From assembly GCA_902799465.1 (NCBI GenBank), contig CADCAS010000013.1, positions 1 through 52,997 of the forward strand: 52,997 nucleotides of DNA, written 5' to 3'. The position numbers were made by a program, and so were the translations under genes. This document shows positions 26,137 through 34,123 of the stretch, one piece after another. How positions within the stretch are numbered: the stretch's first letter is position 1; each line of letters starts with the position of its first letter. Source of the stretch: an uncultured Eubacteriales bacterium. Lineage in GTDB: Bacteria; Bacillota; Clostridia; Christensenellales; Aristaeellaceae. Under the pieces are notes generated by a model that saw only the letters and a program-made list of their open reading frames with translations, searched no databases and was not told the DNA's origin.

Positions 26137-26829
26137 ATGAAGCTGTACGGTCTGCAAAAGATGACCCTGCTGGACTATCCCGGGCACGTGGCCTGCACGG
26201 TGTTCACCGGCGGCTGCGACTTTCGTTGCCCCTTCTGCCACAACTATGAGCTGGCCACGGGGGCGGCCCCGGCGTTGATGGAGACGGGGGAACTGCTGGC
26301 CTTTTTGAAGAAGCGGCAGGGGCTGCTGGACGGGGTGGCCATCACCGGCGGCGAGCCGTGCCTGCAAAGGGAGCTGCCTGACCTGATGCGTGACATCCGC
26401 GCGCTGGGCTTCAAGGTTAAGCTGGACACCAACGGGGCGCATCCCGGCATGCTGGCCGAGATCCTTGCGGAGGGTCTGGCAGACTACGTGGCCATGGACG
26501 TGAAGAACAGCCCCAGGCATTACGCGCTCACATGCGGCCTGAAGGCGATAGACCTGACGCCCATCCGGGAAAGCGTGCAGCTTTTGATGCAGAACGCAAC
26601 GGATTATGAGTTCCGAACCACCGTGGTGGCGCAGCTGCACCGGGACGCGGATATCGAGGCCATCGGCGAATGGATCCGCGGCGCGCGGCGCTGGTTCCTC
26701 CAGCCCTTTACGGACCGGGACACCGTGCCCTACGCCGATCTCCAGGCCCCGGACAAGCAGACGCTTCTCAAATGGGCCGAGCTTGGGCGGAGGTATGTCC
26801 CCGAGACCGCCGTCCGGGGCCTGGACTGA
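26137..26829 (+). CDS. nrdG: anaerobic ribonucleoside-triphosphate reductase activating protein
   Basis: Radical SAM enzyme that makes the glycyl radical in NrdD. 230 residues; the cluster motif CDFRCPFCHN near residue 30 gives CX3CX2C, followed by GVAITGGEPCLQ. The short opening MKLYGLQKMTLLDYPG is typical of the clostridial NrdG type. AGGAGG (26126-26131) sets ATG 26137. A candidate promoter with TATAAT at 26107-26112 and a poor -35 lies in the gap 25998-26136, which otherwise holds nothing. The gene precedes nrdD, but the strong promoter with NrdR boxes lies after it, so the two may be controlled separately. Confidence 0.88.
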   Translation: MKLYGLQKMTLLDYPGHVACTVFTGGCDFRCPFCHNYELATGAAPALMETGELLAFLKKRQGLLDGVAITGGEPCLQRELPDLMRDIRALGFKVKLDTNGAHPGMLAEILAEGLADYVAMDVKNSPRHYALTCGLKAIDLTPIRESVQLLMQNATDYEFRTTVVAQLHRDADIEAIGEWIRGARRWFLQPFTDRDTVPYADLQAPDKQTLLKWAELGRRYVPETAVRGLD

Positions 26830-26904
26830 CCCCGCCCAGGAAATTTAACCGCCTGTTCGGGATAAAACATAGAATCAATATATAAACTTTTTGTCACATA
26901 CGGT

Positions 26905-26952
26905 ACACAATATATTGACATACCGGCCGTTGACAACCACAATATTTTGTGT
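26905..26952 (+). promoter_or_regulatory. two NrdR boxes over the nrdD promoter
   Basis: ACACAATATATTGACA (26905-26920) and CCACAATATTTTGTGT (26937-26952) both fit the NrdR box acaCwATATwTwGtgt. Their starts are 32 bases apart, about three helical turns, as is usual for this repressor. TTGACA occurs within or beside each box (26915-26920, 26930-26935); CACAAT at 26938-26943 is a possible -10 for the first. Confidence 0.85.
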
Positions 26953-27001
26953 TAGCCTATATACGCGAACCACAATAAGGAACAATGGAGGGAACCAAGC
27001 G

Positions 27002-29488
27002 ATGTACCAGGTTACAAAGCGCGACGGCAAGGTCGTGGATTTTTCCATAGATAAGATCAGCGCGGCCATCAAAAAGGCCTTCGACGCCACCGAGCGTCAG
27101 TCTCATCCCAGCGTGATCGAGCTGATGTCCCTGCGCGTCACCGCTGACTTTGACCACAAGGTGGTCGATGGAAAGATCAGCGTCGAGTCCATTCAGGACA
27201 GCGTGGAAAAGGTGCTTTCCGAATCCGGCTATGCCGACGTGGCCAAGGCCTACATCCTCTATCGCAAGCAGCGCGAAAAGGTGCGCAATATCAATTCCAC
27301 CCTGTTAAACTACAAGGATCTGGTGGACAACTACCTCCAGATCAACGACTGGCGCGTCAAGGAGAATTCCACGGTCTCCTATTCCGTGGGCGGACTCATA
27401 CTGTCCAACTCCGGCGCCATCACCGCAAATTATTGGCTTTCCGAGGTCTATGATGAGGAGGTTGCCGAGGCCCATCGCACCGCCGCCATCCATCTTCATG
27501 ACCTCTCGATGCTCACCGGCTATTGCGCGGGCTGGAGCCTGAAGCAGCTCATCCAGGAGGGCCTGGGCGGCGTGCCCGGGAAGATCACCTCCTCTCCCGC
27601 CAGCCATCTGTCCACCCTCTGCAACCAGATGGTGAACTTCCTGGGCATCATGCAGAACGAATGGGCCGGGGCGCAGGCGTTCTCCTCCTTCGACACCTAC
27701 CTCGCCCCATTCGTTCGGGTTGACAACTTAAGCCAGAAGGAAGTCAAGCAGTGCGTGCAGTCCTTCATCTACGGCGTCAACACCCCCTCCCGCTGGGGCA
27801 CCCAGGCGCCCTTCTCCAACGTCACGCTGGACTGGACCGTGCCGGACGATTTGAAGAACCTGCCCGCCATCGTGGGCGGCAAGGAGATGGACTTCACCTA
27901 CGGCGACTGCAAACGCGAGATGGACATGGTGAACAAGGCCTTCATCGAGGTCATGATCGAGGGCGACGCCAACGGCCGCGGCTTCCAGTATCCCATCCCC
28001 ACCTATTCCATCACCAAGAGCTTCGACTGGTCCGAGACCGAGAACAACAAGCTGCTGTTTGAGATGACCGCGAAGTACGGCACGCCCTACTTCTCCAACT
28101 ATATCAACTCCGATATGGAGCCCTCCGACGTGCGCTCCATGTGCTGCCGTCTCAGGCTGGACCTGCGCGAGCTGCGCAAGAAGTCCGGTGGCTTCTTCGG
28201 CTCCGGCGAGTCCACCGGCTCCGTGGGCGTGGTGACCATCAACATGCCCCGCATCGCGTACCTGGCCAAGAACGAGGCCGAGTTCTACAGCCGCCTGGAC
28301 AACCTGATGGACATCGCGGCCCGTTCCTTGAAGACCAAGCGAACCGTCATCACCAAGCTGCTGGAGCAGGGCCTGTATCCCTACACCAAGCGCTATCTGG
28401 GCACCTTCGACAACCACTTCTCCACCATCGGCCTGGTCGGCATGAACGAAGCTGGCCTGAACGCCAGATGGCTGCGCGCCGACATGTCTGACCCGCGGGT
28501 CCAGAAGTTCAGCCAGGATGTGCTCAACCACATGCGCGAGCGCCTGTCCGACTATCAGGAGCAGTACGGCGACCTCTACAACCTGGAGGCCACCCCGGCG
28601 GAGTCCACCGCCTATCGCTTCGCCAAGCACGACAGGGAGGAGTTCCCGGACATCGTCACCGCCAACATGAACGGCACGCCCTACTACACCAATTCCTCCC
28701 ACCTGCCCGTGGGCTACACCGAGGACGTGTTCTCCGCGCTGGACATCCAGGACGATCTCCAGACCCTCTACACCTCCGGCACCGTGTTCCACGCCTTCCT
28801 GGGCGAGAAGCTGCCGGACTGGAGGGCCGCGTCCACGCTGGTGCGCAAGATCGCCGAGAACTACAAGCTGCCCTACTACACGCTGAGCCCCACCTATTCC
28901 GTCTGCCGCGACCACGGCTACCTCACCGGCGAGCAGTACACCTGCCCCATCTGCGGCAAGAAGACCGAGGTCTACAGCCGCATCACCGGCTACTATCGCC
29001 CCGTGCAGAACTGGAACGACGGCAAGGCCCAGGAGTTCAAGGACCGCAAGGTCTACGACATCGGCCATTCCACGCTGACCCACACCGGTCCGCTGCCCGA
29101 GCGTACCAACCTGGACGCCGCGCTGGAGGCCGCCTATGAGCGCGGCTGCTGCGAACCCGCGACCCCGCTGATGAAGCCCGAGGCCGAGCAGGCTGTCAAG
29201 CAGGACACCATCATCCACATCGTGACCCCCATCGAGGAGCCCGCTCCCGTGATGGGCGACGGCGCAATCCTGTTCAAGACGCCTACCTGCCCCAACTGCA
29301 AGGCCGCCATGGCCCTGCTGGACCGCGCGGGCATCGCCTACACCGCCGTCAACGCCGGCGACGAGCGCGAGCTGGTGGAGAAGTACGGCGTCAAGCAGGC
29401 GCCCACCCTGGTGCTCACCCACGGCGACAGCTTCGAGAAATACCGCGGCGTGTCCGACATCAAGGGCTGGCTGATGCAGCGGGTCTGA
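27002..29488 (+). CDS. nrdD: anaerobic (class III) ribonucleotide reductase with C-terminal redoxin domain
   Basis: Reduces ribonucleoside triphosphates to deoxy forms using a glycyl radical. 828 residues: an ATP-cone at the N-terminus (TKRDGKVVDFSIDKISAAIK), the barrel core, a cysteine zinc site including YTCPICGKK, and the glycyl radical loop SRITGYYRPVQNW near residue 665. After a linker rich in Ala, Pro and Glu, the last 75 or so residues form a glutaredoxin/thioredoxin-like domain with the pair CPNC (LFKTPTCPNCKAAM), ending KQAPTLVLTHG and GVSDIKGWL. The start ATG 27002 follows GGAGGG. A thioredoxin reductase gene follows the terminator. Confidence 0.95.
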   Translation: MYQVTKRDGKVVDFSIDKISAAIKKAFDATERQSHPSVIELMSLRVTADFDHKVVDGKISVESIQDSVEKVLSESGYADVAKAYILYRKQREKVRNINSTLLNYKDLVDNYLQINDWRVKENSTVSYSVGGLILSNSGAITANYWLSEVYDEEVAEAHRTAAIHLHDLSMLTGYCAGWSLKQLIQEGLGGVPGKITSSPASHLSTLCNQMVNFLGIMQNEWAGAQAFSSFDTYLAPFVRVDNLSQKEVKQCVQSFIYGVNTPSRWGTQAPFSNVTLDWTVPDDLKNLPAIVGGKEMDFTYGDCKREMDMVNKAFIEVMIEGDANGRGFQYPIPTYSITKSFDWSETENNKLLFEMTAKYGTPYFSNYINSDMEPSDVRSMCCRLRLDLRELRKKSGGFFGSGESTGSVGVVTINMPRIAYLAKNEAEFYSRLDNLMDIAARSLKTKRTVITKLLEQGLYPYTKRYLGTFDNHFSTIGLVGMNEAGLNARWLRADMSDPRVQKFSQDVLNHMRERLSDYQEQYGDLYNLEATPAESTAYRFAKHDREEFPDIVTANMNGTPYYTNSSHLPVGYTEDVFSALDIQDDLQTLYTSGTVFHAFLGEKLPDWRAASTLVRKIAENYKLPYYTLSPTYSVCRDHGYLTGEQYTCPICGKKTEVYSRITGYYRPVQNWNDGKAQEFKDRKVYDIGHSTLTHTGPLPERTNLDAALEAAYERGCCEPATPLMKPEAEQAVKQDTIIHIVTPIEEPAPVMGDGAILFKTPTCPNCKAAMALLDRAGIAYTAVNAGDERELVEKYGVKQAPTLVLTHGDSFEKYRGVSDIKGWLMQRV

Positions 29489-29505
29489 CCCCGTAAGAAC
29501 GAGAG

Positions 29506-29539
29506 CAAACACGGGCGATCGTTGATCGTCCGTGTTTTG
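29506..29539 (+). terminator. terminator after nrdD
   Basis: Stem of about 15 bp (29506-29520 with 29524-29538, one G-U pair), 3-base loop, arms ending in AAA and TTTT. Some read-through into trxB is possible, as I see no clear promoter in the 40 bases that follow. Confidence 0.7.
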
Positions 29540-29579
29540 CATGATGACAGATACATTTCGACTCTGGAGGCAAGCATCC

Positions 29580-30491
29580 ATGTATGACATCATCGTGGTC
29601 GGCGGGGGGCCCGCCGGCATGACGGCGGCGCTGTACGCGCTGCGCAACGGCAAGAGCGCCCTGGTGATCGAAAAGACGGGCTTCGGCGGGCAGATCACCC
29701 ATTCGCCCAAGGTGGAAAACTACCCGGGCACCCTGCAAATGAGCGGCAACGAGTTCGCGGACAGGACCCTGGAGCAGATCCTGGCACAGGGCGCGGAGAT
29801 CGAGTTTGAAAAGGTGGTCTCCGTGGAGGACCGGGGCGGCTTCAAGGTGGTGGCCACCGAGGAGGGCGGACTGTACGAGGCCCGCGCCGTGGTGCTGGCC
29901 ACCGGCGTCAAGCACCGCATGCTGGGCCTGGAGGGGGAGGAGGAGCTGGTGGGCGAGGGCATCTCGTTCTGCGCGGTCTGCGACGGCGACTTCTACACCG
30001 GCAAGTCCGTCTGCGTGGCGGGCGGCGGCAATTCGGCCCTGCAGGAGGCGCTGCTGCTCGCGGGCAAGTGCGCAAGCGTCACCATCCTCCAGGACCTGCC
30101 GCGATGCACCGGCGAGCAGAAGCTCCAGGATCTGCTGTTTGCCCGGCCCAACGTCCGCCTCATCACCGGGACGAAGCTCACGCGGCTGGTGACCGAAGGC
30201 GACGCCCTGACCGGTGTGGAGATCGAGCGGGAAGGGCAGAGGGAGACGGTTCCCTGCGACGGCCTGTTCGTGGCCATCGGCCTGATCCCTGAAAACGAGC
30301 CCTTCGAGGCGCTGGCGGCGCTGAACAGCTACGGCTACTTCGATTCCGACGAGCGCTGTATGACCCGGACCCCCGGCGTCTACGTGGCGGGGGACTGCCG
30401 CTCCAAGGGCGTGCGCCAGCTCACCACCGCCGTGGCCGACGGGGCCACCGCCGCGTTGGCCGCATGCCGGTACATCGACGAAAACGCATGA
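29580..30491 (+). CDS. trxB: thioredoxin-disulfide reductase family flavoprotein
   Basis: 303 residues. FAD-binding start IIVVGGGPAGMTAALYA, the redox-active pair in SFCAVCDGDFY (CAVC), NADPH-binding VAGGGNSALQEALLL and the C-terminal FAD motif GVYVAGDCRSKGVRQ. Family role: passes electrons from NADPH (or another donor) to thioredoxin or a related redoxin. Directly after an nrdD that ends in a redoxin domain, it is a good candidate to reduce that domain. ATG 29580 has GGAGG nine bases upstream. Confidence 0.92.
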   Translation: MYDIIVVGGGPAGMTAALYALRNGKSALVIEKTGFGGQITHSPKVENYPGTLQMSGNEFADRTLEQILAQGAEIEFEKVVSVEDRGGFKVVATEEGGLYEARAVVLATGVKHRMLGLEGEEELVGEGISFCAVCDGDFYTGKSVCVAGGGNSALQEALLLAGKCASVTILQDLPRCTGEQKLQDLLFARPNVRLITGTKLTRLVTEGDALTGVEIEREGQRETVPCDGLFVAIGLIPENEPFEALAALNSYGYFDSDERCMTRTPGVYVAGDCRSKGVRQLTTAVADGATAALAACRYIDENA

Positions 30492-30519
30492 CGATTGAAG
30501 CTACAGAAGGATGTTGCCG

Positions 30520-31746
30520 ATGAATGTGATCCTGACGCTGTGCGGACTGCTGGGGGCGGTGTTTGCGGTCTACTTTGTCATCACCAGCCTGGGCGGCTTC
30601 ATCACCCGGAAGCGGTACGTGCTGACGGAGAGCGCGGCGACCACCCGGATCGCGGCGGTGATTCCCGCGCGAAATGAGTCCGCGGTGATCGGCGGGCTGG
30701 TGGATTCGCTCATGAGACAGGACTATCCCCGGGAGCTGCTGGACATATATGTCGTCCCGAACAACTGTTCAGACGACACCGAGGACGCGGCGCTGAGGGC
30801 CGGGGCGAAGGTACTCAGCTGCCCGGAGCCGGTATCCCGCAAGGGGGACGTACTCAGACAGGCCTTCGCACAGCTCAGCGCCACCGGGAGATACGACGCC
30901 TACTGCGTTTTCGACGCCGACAATCTGGTAGACCCCGGCTTCATGCGCTCGGTCAACAACGCCGTGCGGGCGGGCTACGACGCCGCCCAGGGCTTCCGGG
31001 ACAGCAAGAACCCCTTCGACAGCTGGGTCGCCGGGGGCACGTCGATATTCTACTGGTTCATGAGCCGTGTGTTCAACGAGAGCCGGGCGCGGCTGGGGCT
31101 GTCCTGTCATCTGAACGGCACGGGCTTCATGCTGACGGACAGGCTGGCGCGGCGGCTGGGCTGGAACACCCACACACTTACCGAGGATCTGGAGTTCACC
31201 GGCCAGTGCGCGCTGAACGACTGTCGCATCGGCTGGATGCCGGAGGCCGTGGTATACGACGAGCAGCCCGTCACCCTGCGGGATTCCGCGATACAGCGGC
31301 GGCGCTGGACGGCGGGCTCGCTGCAATGTACCCGGCGCTACGCCGTCAGGCTTCTCAAAAAGGCCACCCCCTGGAGCTTGGACATCGGCTGCCTGTTCCT
31401 GGGCAATCTGATGAACTATATGGGCATCATCTCCGCTGTGGCGTCGGTGATCGCCTACGGGCCGCTGATCGTCGATCATCTGGCGCTGGCGGCGGCGTTT
31501 GGCGCGGCCTATGTGGCCGTGCTGTGGCTTCTGTGCATGGCCGCCGCGGCGGTGATGCTCAAGTGGGAGGGGCTGCTTATAAAGGGCTGCGGTCCGACCA
31601 TCGTCCTGTTCCCGCTGTTTCTGATCACCTGGCTGCCCATCAATATCTACGCCTGCCTGACCCCGCCCCCTTCCTGGCGCATGGTGCCCCACACCCGGGG
31701 CGTGTCGCTGGAGGCGATGGAGGACAGGGGAAAGGTCTGTTCCTGA
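30520..31746 (+). CDS. membrane glycosyltransferase family 2
   Basis: 408 residues. An N-terminal membrane anchor (VILTLCGLLGAVFAVYFVIT) is followed by a GT2 domain: AAVIPARNESAVIGGLVDSL, the metal-binding CVFDADNLVDPGF, TEDLEFTGQC as catalytic base region and QRRRWTAGSL as the acceptor-side motif. Three or more membrane segments lie at the C-terminus. The layout matches processive synthases of the hyaluronan/cellulose group, so a cell-surface polysaccharide product is likely. AGAAGGA lies eight bases before ATG 30520. The next gene starts two bases after its end. Confidence 0.85.
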   Translation: MNVILTLCGLLGAVFAVYFVITSLGGFITRKRYVLTESAATTRIAAVIPARNESAVIGGLVDSLMRQDYPRELLDIYVVPNNCSDDTEDAALRAGAKVLSCPEPVSRKGDVLRQAFAQLSATGRYDAYCVFDADNLVDPGFMRSVNNAVRAGYDAAQGFRDSKNPFDSWVAGGTSIFYWFMSRVFNESRARLGLSCHLNGTGFMLTDRLARRLGWNTHTLTEDLEFTGQCALNDCRIGWMPEAVVYDEQPVTLRDSAIQRRRWTAGSLQCTRRYAVRLLKKATPWSLDIGCLFLGNLMNYMGIISAVASVIAYGPLIVDHLALAAAFGAAYVAVLWLLCMAAAAVMLKWEGLLIKGCGPTIVLFPLFLITWLPINIYACLTPPPSWRMVPHTRGVSLEAMEDRGKVCS

Positions 31747-31747
31747 T

Positions 31748-32491
31748 ATGAAGCATCTGCTCAAGGGCCTCTATCTGCTGGTGGGGGTCGCGTGTATCGC
31801 CTATTACTTCGTGCTGTGGCACGCCTCACGGCTGGGGCTGAGCATGAGCCTGATGTGGCCCGCGCTGGGCGTGTTGTTCATCGCCTGCGGGCTGCTGTGC
31901 GAGCGAAGCGACCTGCCCGCCTGGGTCCACACGGGCTGGCGGGTGCTGCTGTGCGCGGGACTGGCGGCGCTGCTGGCGCTGGAGGGCCTGGTGGTGTCCG
32001 GCATGAGCGCCTCCGCGCCGCCGGACATGGACTACCTGATCGTGCTGGGCGCGCGGGTGGACCCGGACGGCCCCAGCCCGGCCCTGCGCCGCAGGCTCAA
32101 TGCCGTCATAGCCTGCCTGGACGACCACCCCGACGCCCGCATCATCGCTACTGGCGGCCAGGGCTCCGATGAGCCCATGAGCGAGGCGCAGTGCATCCGC
32201 GATCAGCTGGTGGAGCGCGGCGTCGACGAGGACCGCATCCTCATGGAGGATCGTTCCACCGCCACCATCGAAAACATTCGCAACGCAATGGCGCTGATGG
32301 ACGATCCTGCCGCTCGGGTGGGCATCATCACCAACAACTACCACGTCTGGCGCGCCACCCGCATCGCCCAGAAGGCGGGCCTCACCGCCGCCTACGGCAT
32401 CGCTGCCGAATACACCGGCCACACACGATTCCACTACATGGTCCGCGAGGCCGTCTGCATCGTGGTGGACTTCCTGCGGGGAAACCTGTAA
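31748..32491 (+). CDS. YdcF/ElyC-family (DUF218) membrane protein
   Basis: 247 residues: three membrane segments in the first 90 residues, then a DUF218 domain with DYLIVLGARVDPDGPS, RIIATGGQGSDEPMSEA, MEDRSTATIENIRNAM and GIITNNYHVWRA. Relatives (ElyC, SanA) act in envelope integrity and handling of lipid-linked precursors. It follows the glycosyltransferase closely, which suggests a shared role in surface polymer assembly. The stop codon overlaps the target duplication of the MITE that follows. Confidence 0.82.
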   Translation: MKHLLKGLYLLVGVACIAYYFVLWHASRLGLSMSLMWPALGVLFIACGLLCERSDLPAWVHTGWRVLLCAGLAALLALEGLVVSGMSASAPPDMDYLIVLGARVDPDGPSPALRRRLNAVIACLDDHPDARIIATGGQGSDEPMSEAQCIRDQLVERGVDEDRILMEDRSTATIENIRNAMALMDDPAARVGIITNNYHVWRATRIAQKAGLTAAYGIAAEYTGHTRFHYMVREAVCIVVDFLRGNL

Positions 32492-32497
32492 GCTATC

Positions 32498-32698
32498 GTA
32501 TCTATTCAGTTCTGCTGTGATAAGTGGAGATTGTCCGAGACAACGGGGAACGACCTCTCAGTCACCGACTTCGTCGGCGACAGCTCCCCTGAAAGGGGAG
32601 CCAAGAGGAAGACAGAGCGTCAGCCTTGGCTCCCCTTCCTGAGAGGTCGTCCCCCGCAGCCTGCCAAGTCTCTGTTTGTCGCAGAACTGAACAGTTAC
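32498..32698. repeat. MITE-like element with 8-bp target duplication
   Basis: Flanked by the direct repeat AAGCTATC (32490-32497 and 32699-32706). Terminal inverted repeats GTATCTATTCAGTTCTGC and, at the right, the reverse complement of TGTAACTGTTCAGTTCTGCG. The interior is the palindromic unit starting GGGGAACGACCTCTCAGTCA with a nested pair AGCTCCCCTGAAAGGGGAGC. No coding capacity. It shares its ends with the elements at 28-98 and 5309-5562 but has an unrelated interior. Confidence 0.75.
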
Positions 32699-32706
32699 AA
32701 GCTATC

Positions 32707-32741
32707 AAAAGAACGGACGTCACATGAACGTCCGTTCTTTT
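32707..32741. terminator. bidirectional terminator
   Basis: Perfect 14-bp stem AAAAGAACGGACGT / ACGTCCGTTCTTTT with a 7-base loop; U-runs on both strands. It serves the convergent YdcF and lipid kinase genes. Confidence 0.85.
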
Positions 32742-32748
32742 CAATTCA

Positions 32749-33621
32749 TCACGGCCTGTACACCCGCAGCACATCGTGCACCACCCGCACATCGAAGGGC
32801 AGGTCCTCGTAGATCTCCCCGTCGATCTGCACGGGCATGGGCGAGTCCGAGGCGATCTTCAGCGCAGGCCGTCGGTCCGTCTGCGCGGTGGGCAGATCCG
32901 CCACCCGGCCGCGCATCAGCTTGAGAAAGGCGGCGGGGATGGCGCTTTTGCGGATGCCGTCCACGATCACCACGTCCAGCAGGCCGTCGTCCACAACCGC
33001 GTCCGGGCAGATGGGAATGCCGCCGCCGAAGCTCCGCCCGTTCCCGGCGCAGGCGATGAACGCTTCATGGGTTACGGGCGCTGTCCCGGTCACGTCCCGG
33101 AAACGCCGGGGCACATAGGTCATGACGGTGGTGATCAGCGAAAAAAGATAGGCGAGGGAGCTTCTGAGCACCTTCATACGGGCATAGCGGCGCAGTATGT
33201 CCACGTCGATCCCGGTGCCGATGGCGTTGATGCCCCGCACGCCGGAGCACTCCATGTAATCGGTATACTTCGCTCGCCCCTCCAGGATTAGCCGCAGCGC
33301 TGCCGCGGGATCAGAGGGAATGCCCGCGGCGCTGGCGAAATCGTTGCCGCTGCCGCAGGGGATCAGCCCCAGCCTCGTCCGCGCGGGATCTGCAAGCCCG
33401 TTCAGCACCTCGTGCAGCGAGCCGTCGCCGCCCATGGCGACCACATCCAGCATATCCCCATCGGGACGGAGGGCGCGCGTCAGCGCCACCGCGTGCTTTT
33501 CCTGAAAGGTTTCATGAAAGGCGTGGGGGATGTCCCGGAGCATCGGCTCGATGACCGCCCGCGCCCGCGCCGCCGCGCCGTGGCCCGCCCGTGGATTGTA
33601 GATGAAGTGCAGCATACTCAT
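32749..33621 (-). CDS. diacylglycerol/lipid kinase family protein (YegS/BmrU type)
   Basis: 290 residues. Opens with LHFIYNPRAGHG, then the nucleotide-binding VVAMGGDGSLHEVLNGLAD and LIPCGSGNDFASAAGI; later GNGRSFGGGIPICPDAVVDDG. Predicted to phosphorylate diacylglycerol or a similar lipid at the membrane. The start codon is odd: ATG 33621 (or ATG 33615) has no Shine-Dalgarno sequence and directly follows the T-run of a hairpin that ends a predicted small RNA. Confidence 0.87.
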   Translation of the reverse strand: MSMLHFIYNPRAGHGAAARARAVIEPMLRDIPHAFHETFQEKHAVALTRALRPDGDMLDVVAMGGDGSLHEVLNGLADPARTRLGLIPCGSGNDFASAAGIPSDPAAALRLILEGRAKYTDYMECSGVRGINAIGTGIDVDILRRYARMKVLRSSLAYLFSLITTVMTYVPRRFRDVTGTAPVTHEAFIACAGNGRSFGGGIPICPDAVVDDGLLDVVIVDGIRKSAIPAAFLKLMRGRVADLPTAQTDRRPALKIASDSPMPVQIDGEIYEDLPFDVRVVHDVLRVYRP

Positions 33622-33636
33622 AATAAAAAAGGCGCG

Positions 33637-33758
33637 AAAAAGGCAGGTCCGCGCCTTTGTGATTCGTCGAAGGGAGAGCGAATCCGTGATCCATAATAAG
33701 GAAGGGGAGAAGGTTGAGGGGGGATTGGATCAAAGGCCGACCTGCCTCGGACACAATA
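33637..33758 (-). ncRNA. candidate small RNA with C-rich loops, about 120 nt
   Basis: An extended -10 (TGGTATATT, minus strand, 33765-33773) places a start near 33758. The 5' segment GGCAGGTC then GCCTTTG (33731-33746) pairs with CAAAGGC and GACCTGCC (33642-33659) as a 15-bp closing stem, followed by TTTTT (33637-33641), an intrinsic terminator. The loop holds pyrimidine-rich stretches (AATCCCCCCTCAACC, TTCTCCCCTTCC) and an inner hairpin GATTCG/CGAATC whose loop carries CTCTCCCTTC. These could pair with Shine-Dalgarno sequences. A second hairpin (33628-33658) with its own T-run is mutually exclusive with the closing stem. I know no family that matches. Confidence 0.5.
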
Positions 33759-33812
33759 TACCAGCCTTTTATCAACTCATTATGAACAAATCACGGTTTC
33801 AGGGTATTTTCA

Positions 33813-34032
33813 AAAACGATTTCCGCGCCTGACCTGGTCTTTGACCCCACACTCGCCTGCCGGCTGGTTCGCTCCTAAGGCAATGGCCTCCCCACTACTA
33901 CAGCTCTCCGCCCGTGGACGGGCAGGACTTACATCTAAGCCGCACCATGCTCACCGGAATTTTCCCGGGTTACGTGGATCGTTTCGCCTGCGACTGGCAT
34001 CGACTTTCAACCACAGACGCGCGGAAACCGCA
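33813..34032 (-). ncRNA. structured non-coding RNA, about 220 nt, raiA-motif-like
   Basis: Expressed from its own promoter (34038-34067). The ends pair perfectly over 12 bp (CGGTTTCCGCGC near 34030 with GCGCGGAAATCG at 33819-33830) and are followed by TTTTTG, so the closing stem is also the terminator. Inside: hairpin CTGCCCG-TCCA-CGGGCGG, hairpin GGTC-AAA-GACC, and unpaired conserved-looking stretches such as GCTTAGATGTAAGTCCTG and GAGAGCTGTAGTAGTGG. From memory these resemble the raiA RNA motif of Firmicutes; the class name is tentative, the presence of a structured RNA is much firmer. No reading frame explains it. Bases 33774-33812 show nothing else. Confidence 0.65.
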
Positions 34033-34037
34033 CCTAA

Positions 34038-34067
34038 ATTATAGTCGATGGACGCCCCGCCCGTCAA
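34038..34067 (-). promoter_or_regulatory. promoter of the structured RNA
   Basis: Minus strand TTGACG (34062-34067), 18-base spacer, TATAAT (34038-34043); the predicted start at about 34032 coincides with the 5' arm of the RNA closing stem. Confidence 0.75.
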
Positions 34068-34078
34068 GGCGAAGGTGT

Positions 34079-34116
34079 AAAAAAAGGGAAAAGGAGCGGC
34101 AGCCGATCCTTTTCCC
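34079..34116 (-). terminator. terminator of metA
   Basis: Perfect 10-bp stem GGGAAAAGGA / TCCTTTTCCC followed by seven T on the minus strand. It isolates metA from the RNA promoter downstream. Confidence 0.85.
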
Positions 34117-34123
34117 GGGAAAA

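Noticed and set aside
33813..34032. Cobalamin riboswitch
   Set aside because: Some blocks looked similar at first, but the B12-box core is missing, the ends pair to form a self-contained RNA with its own terminator, and the next gene is unrelated to B12.
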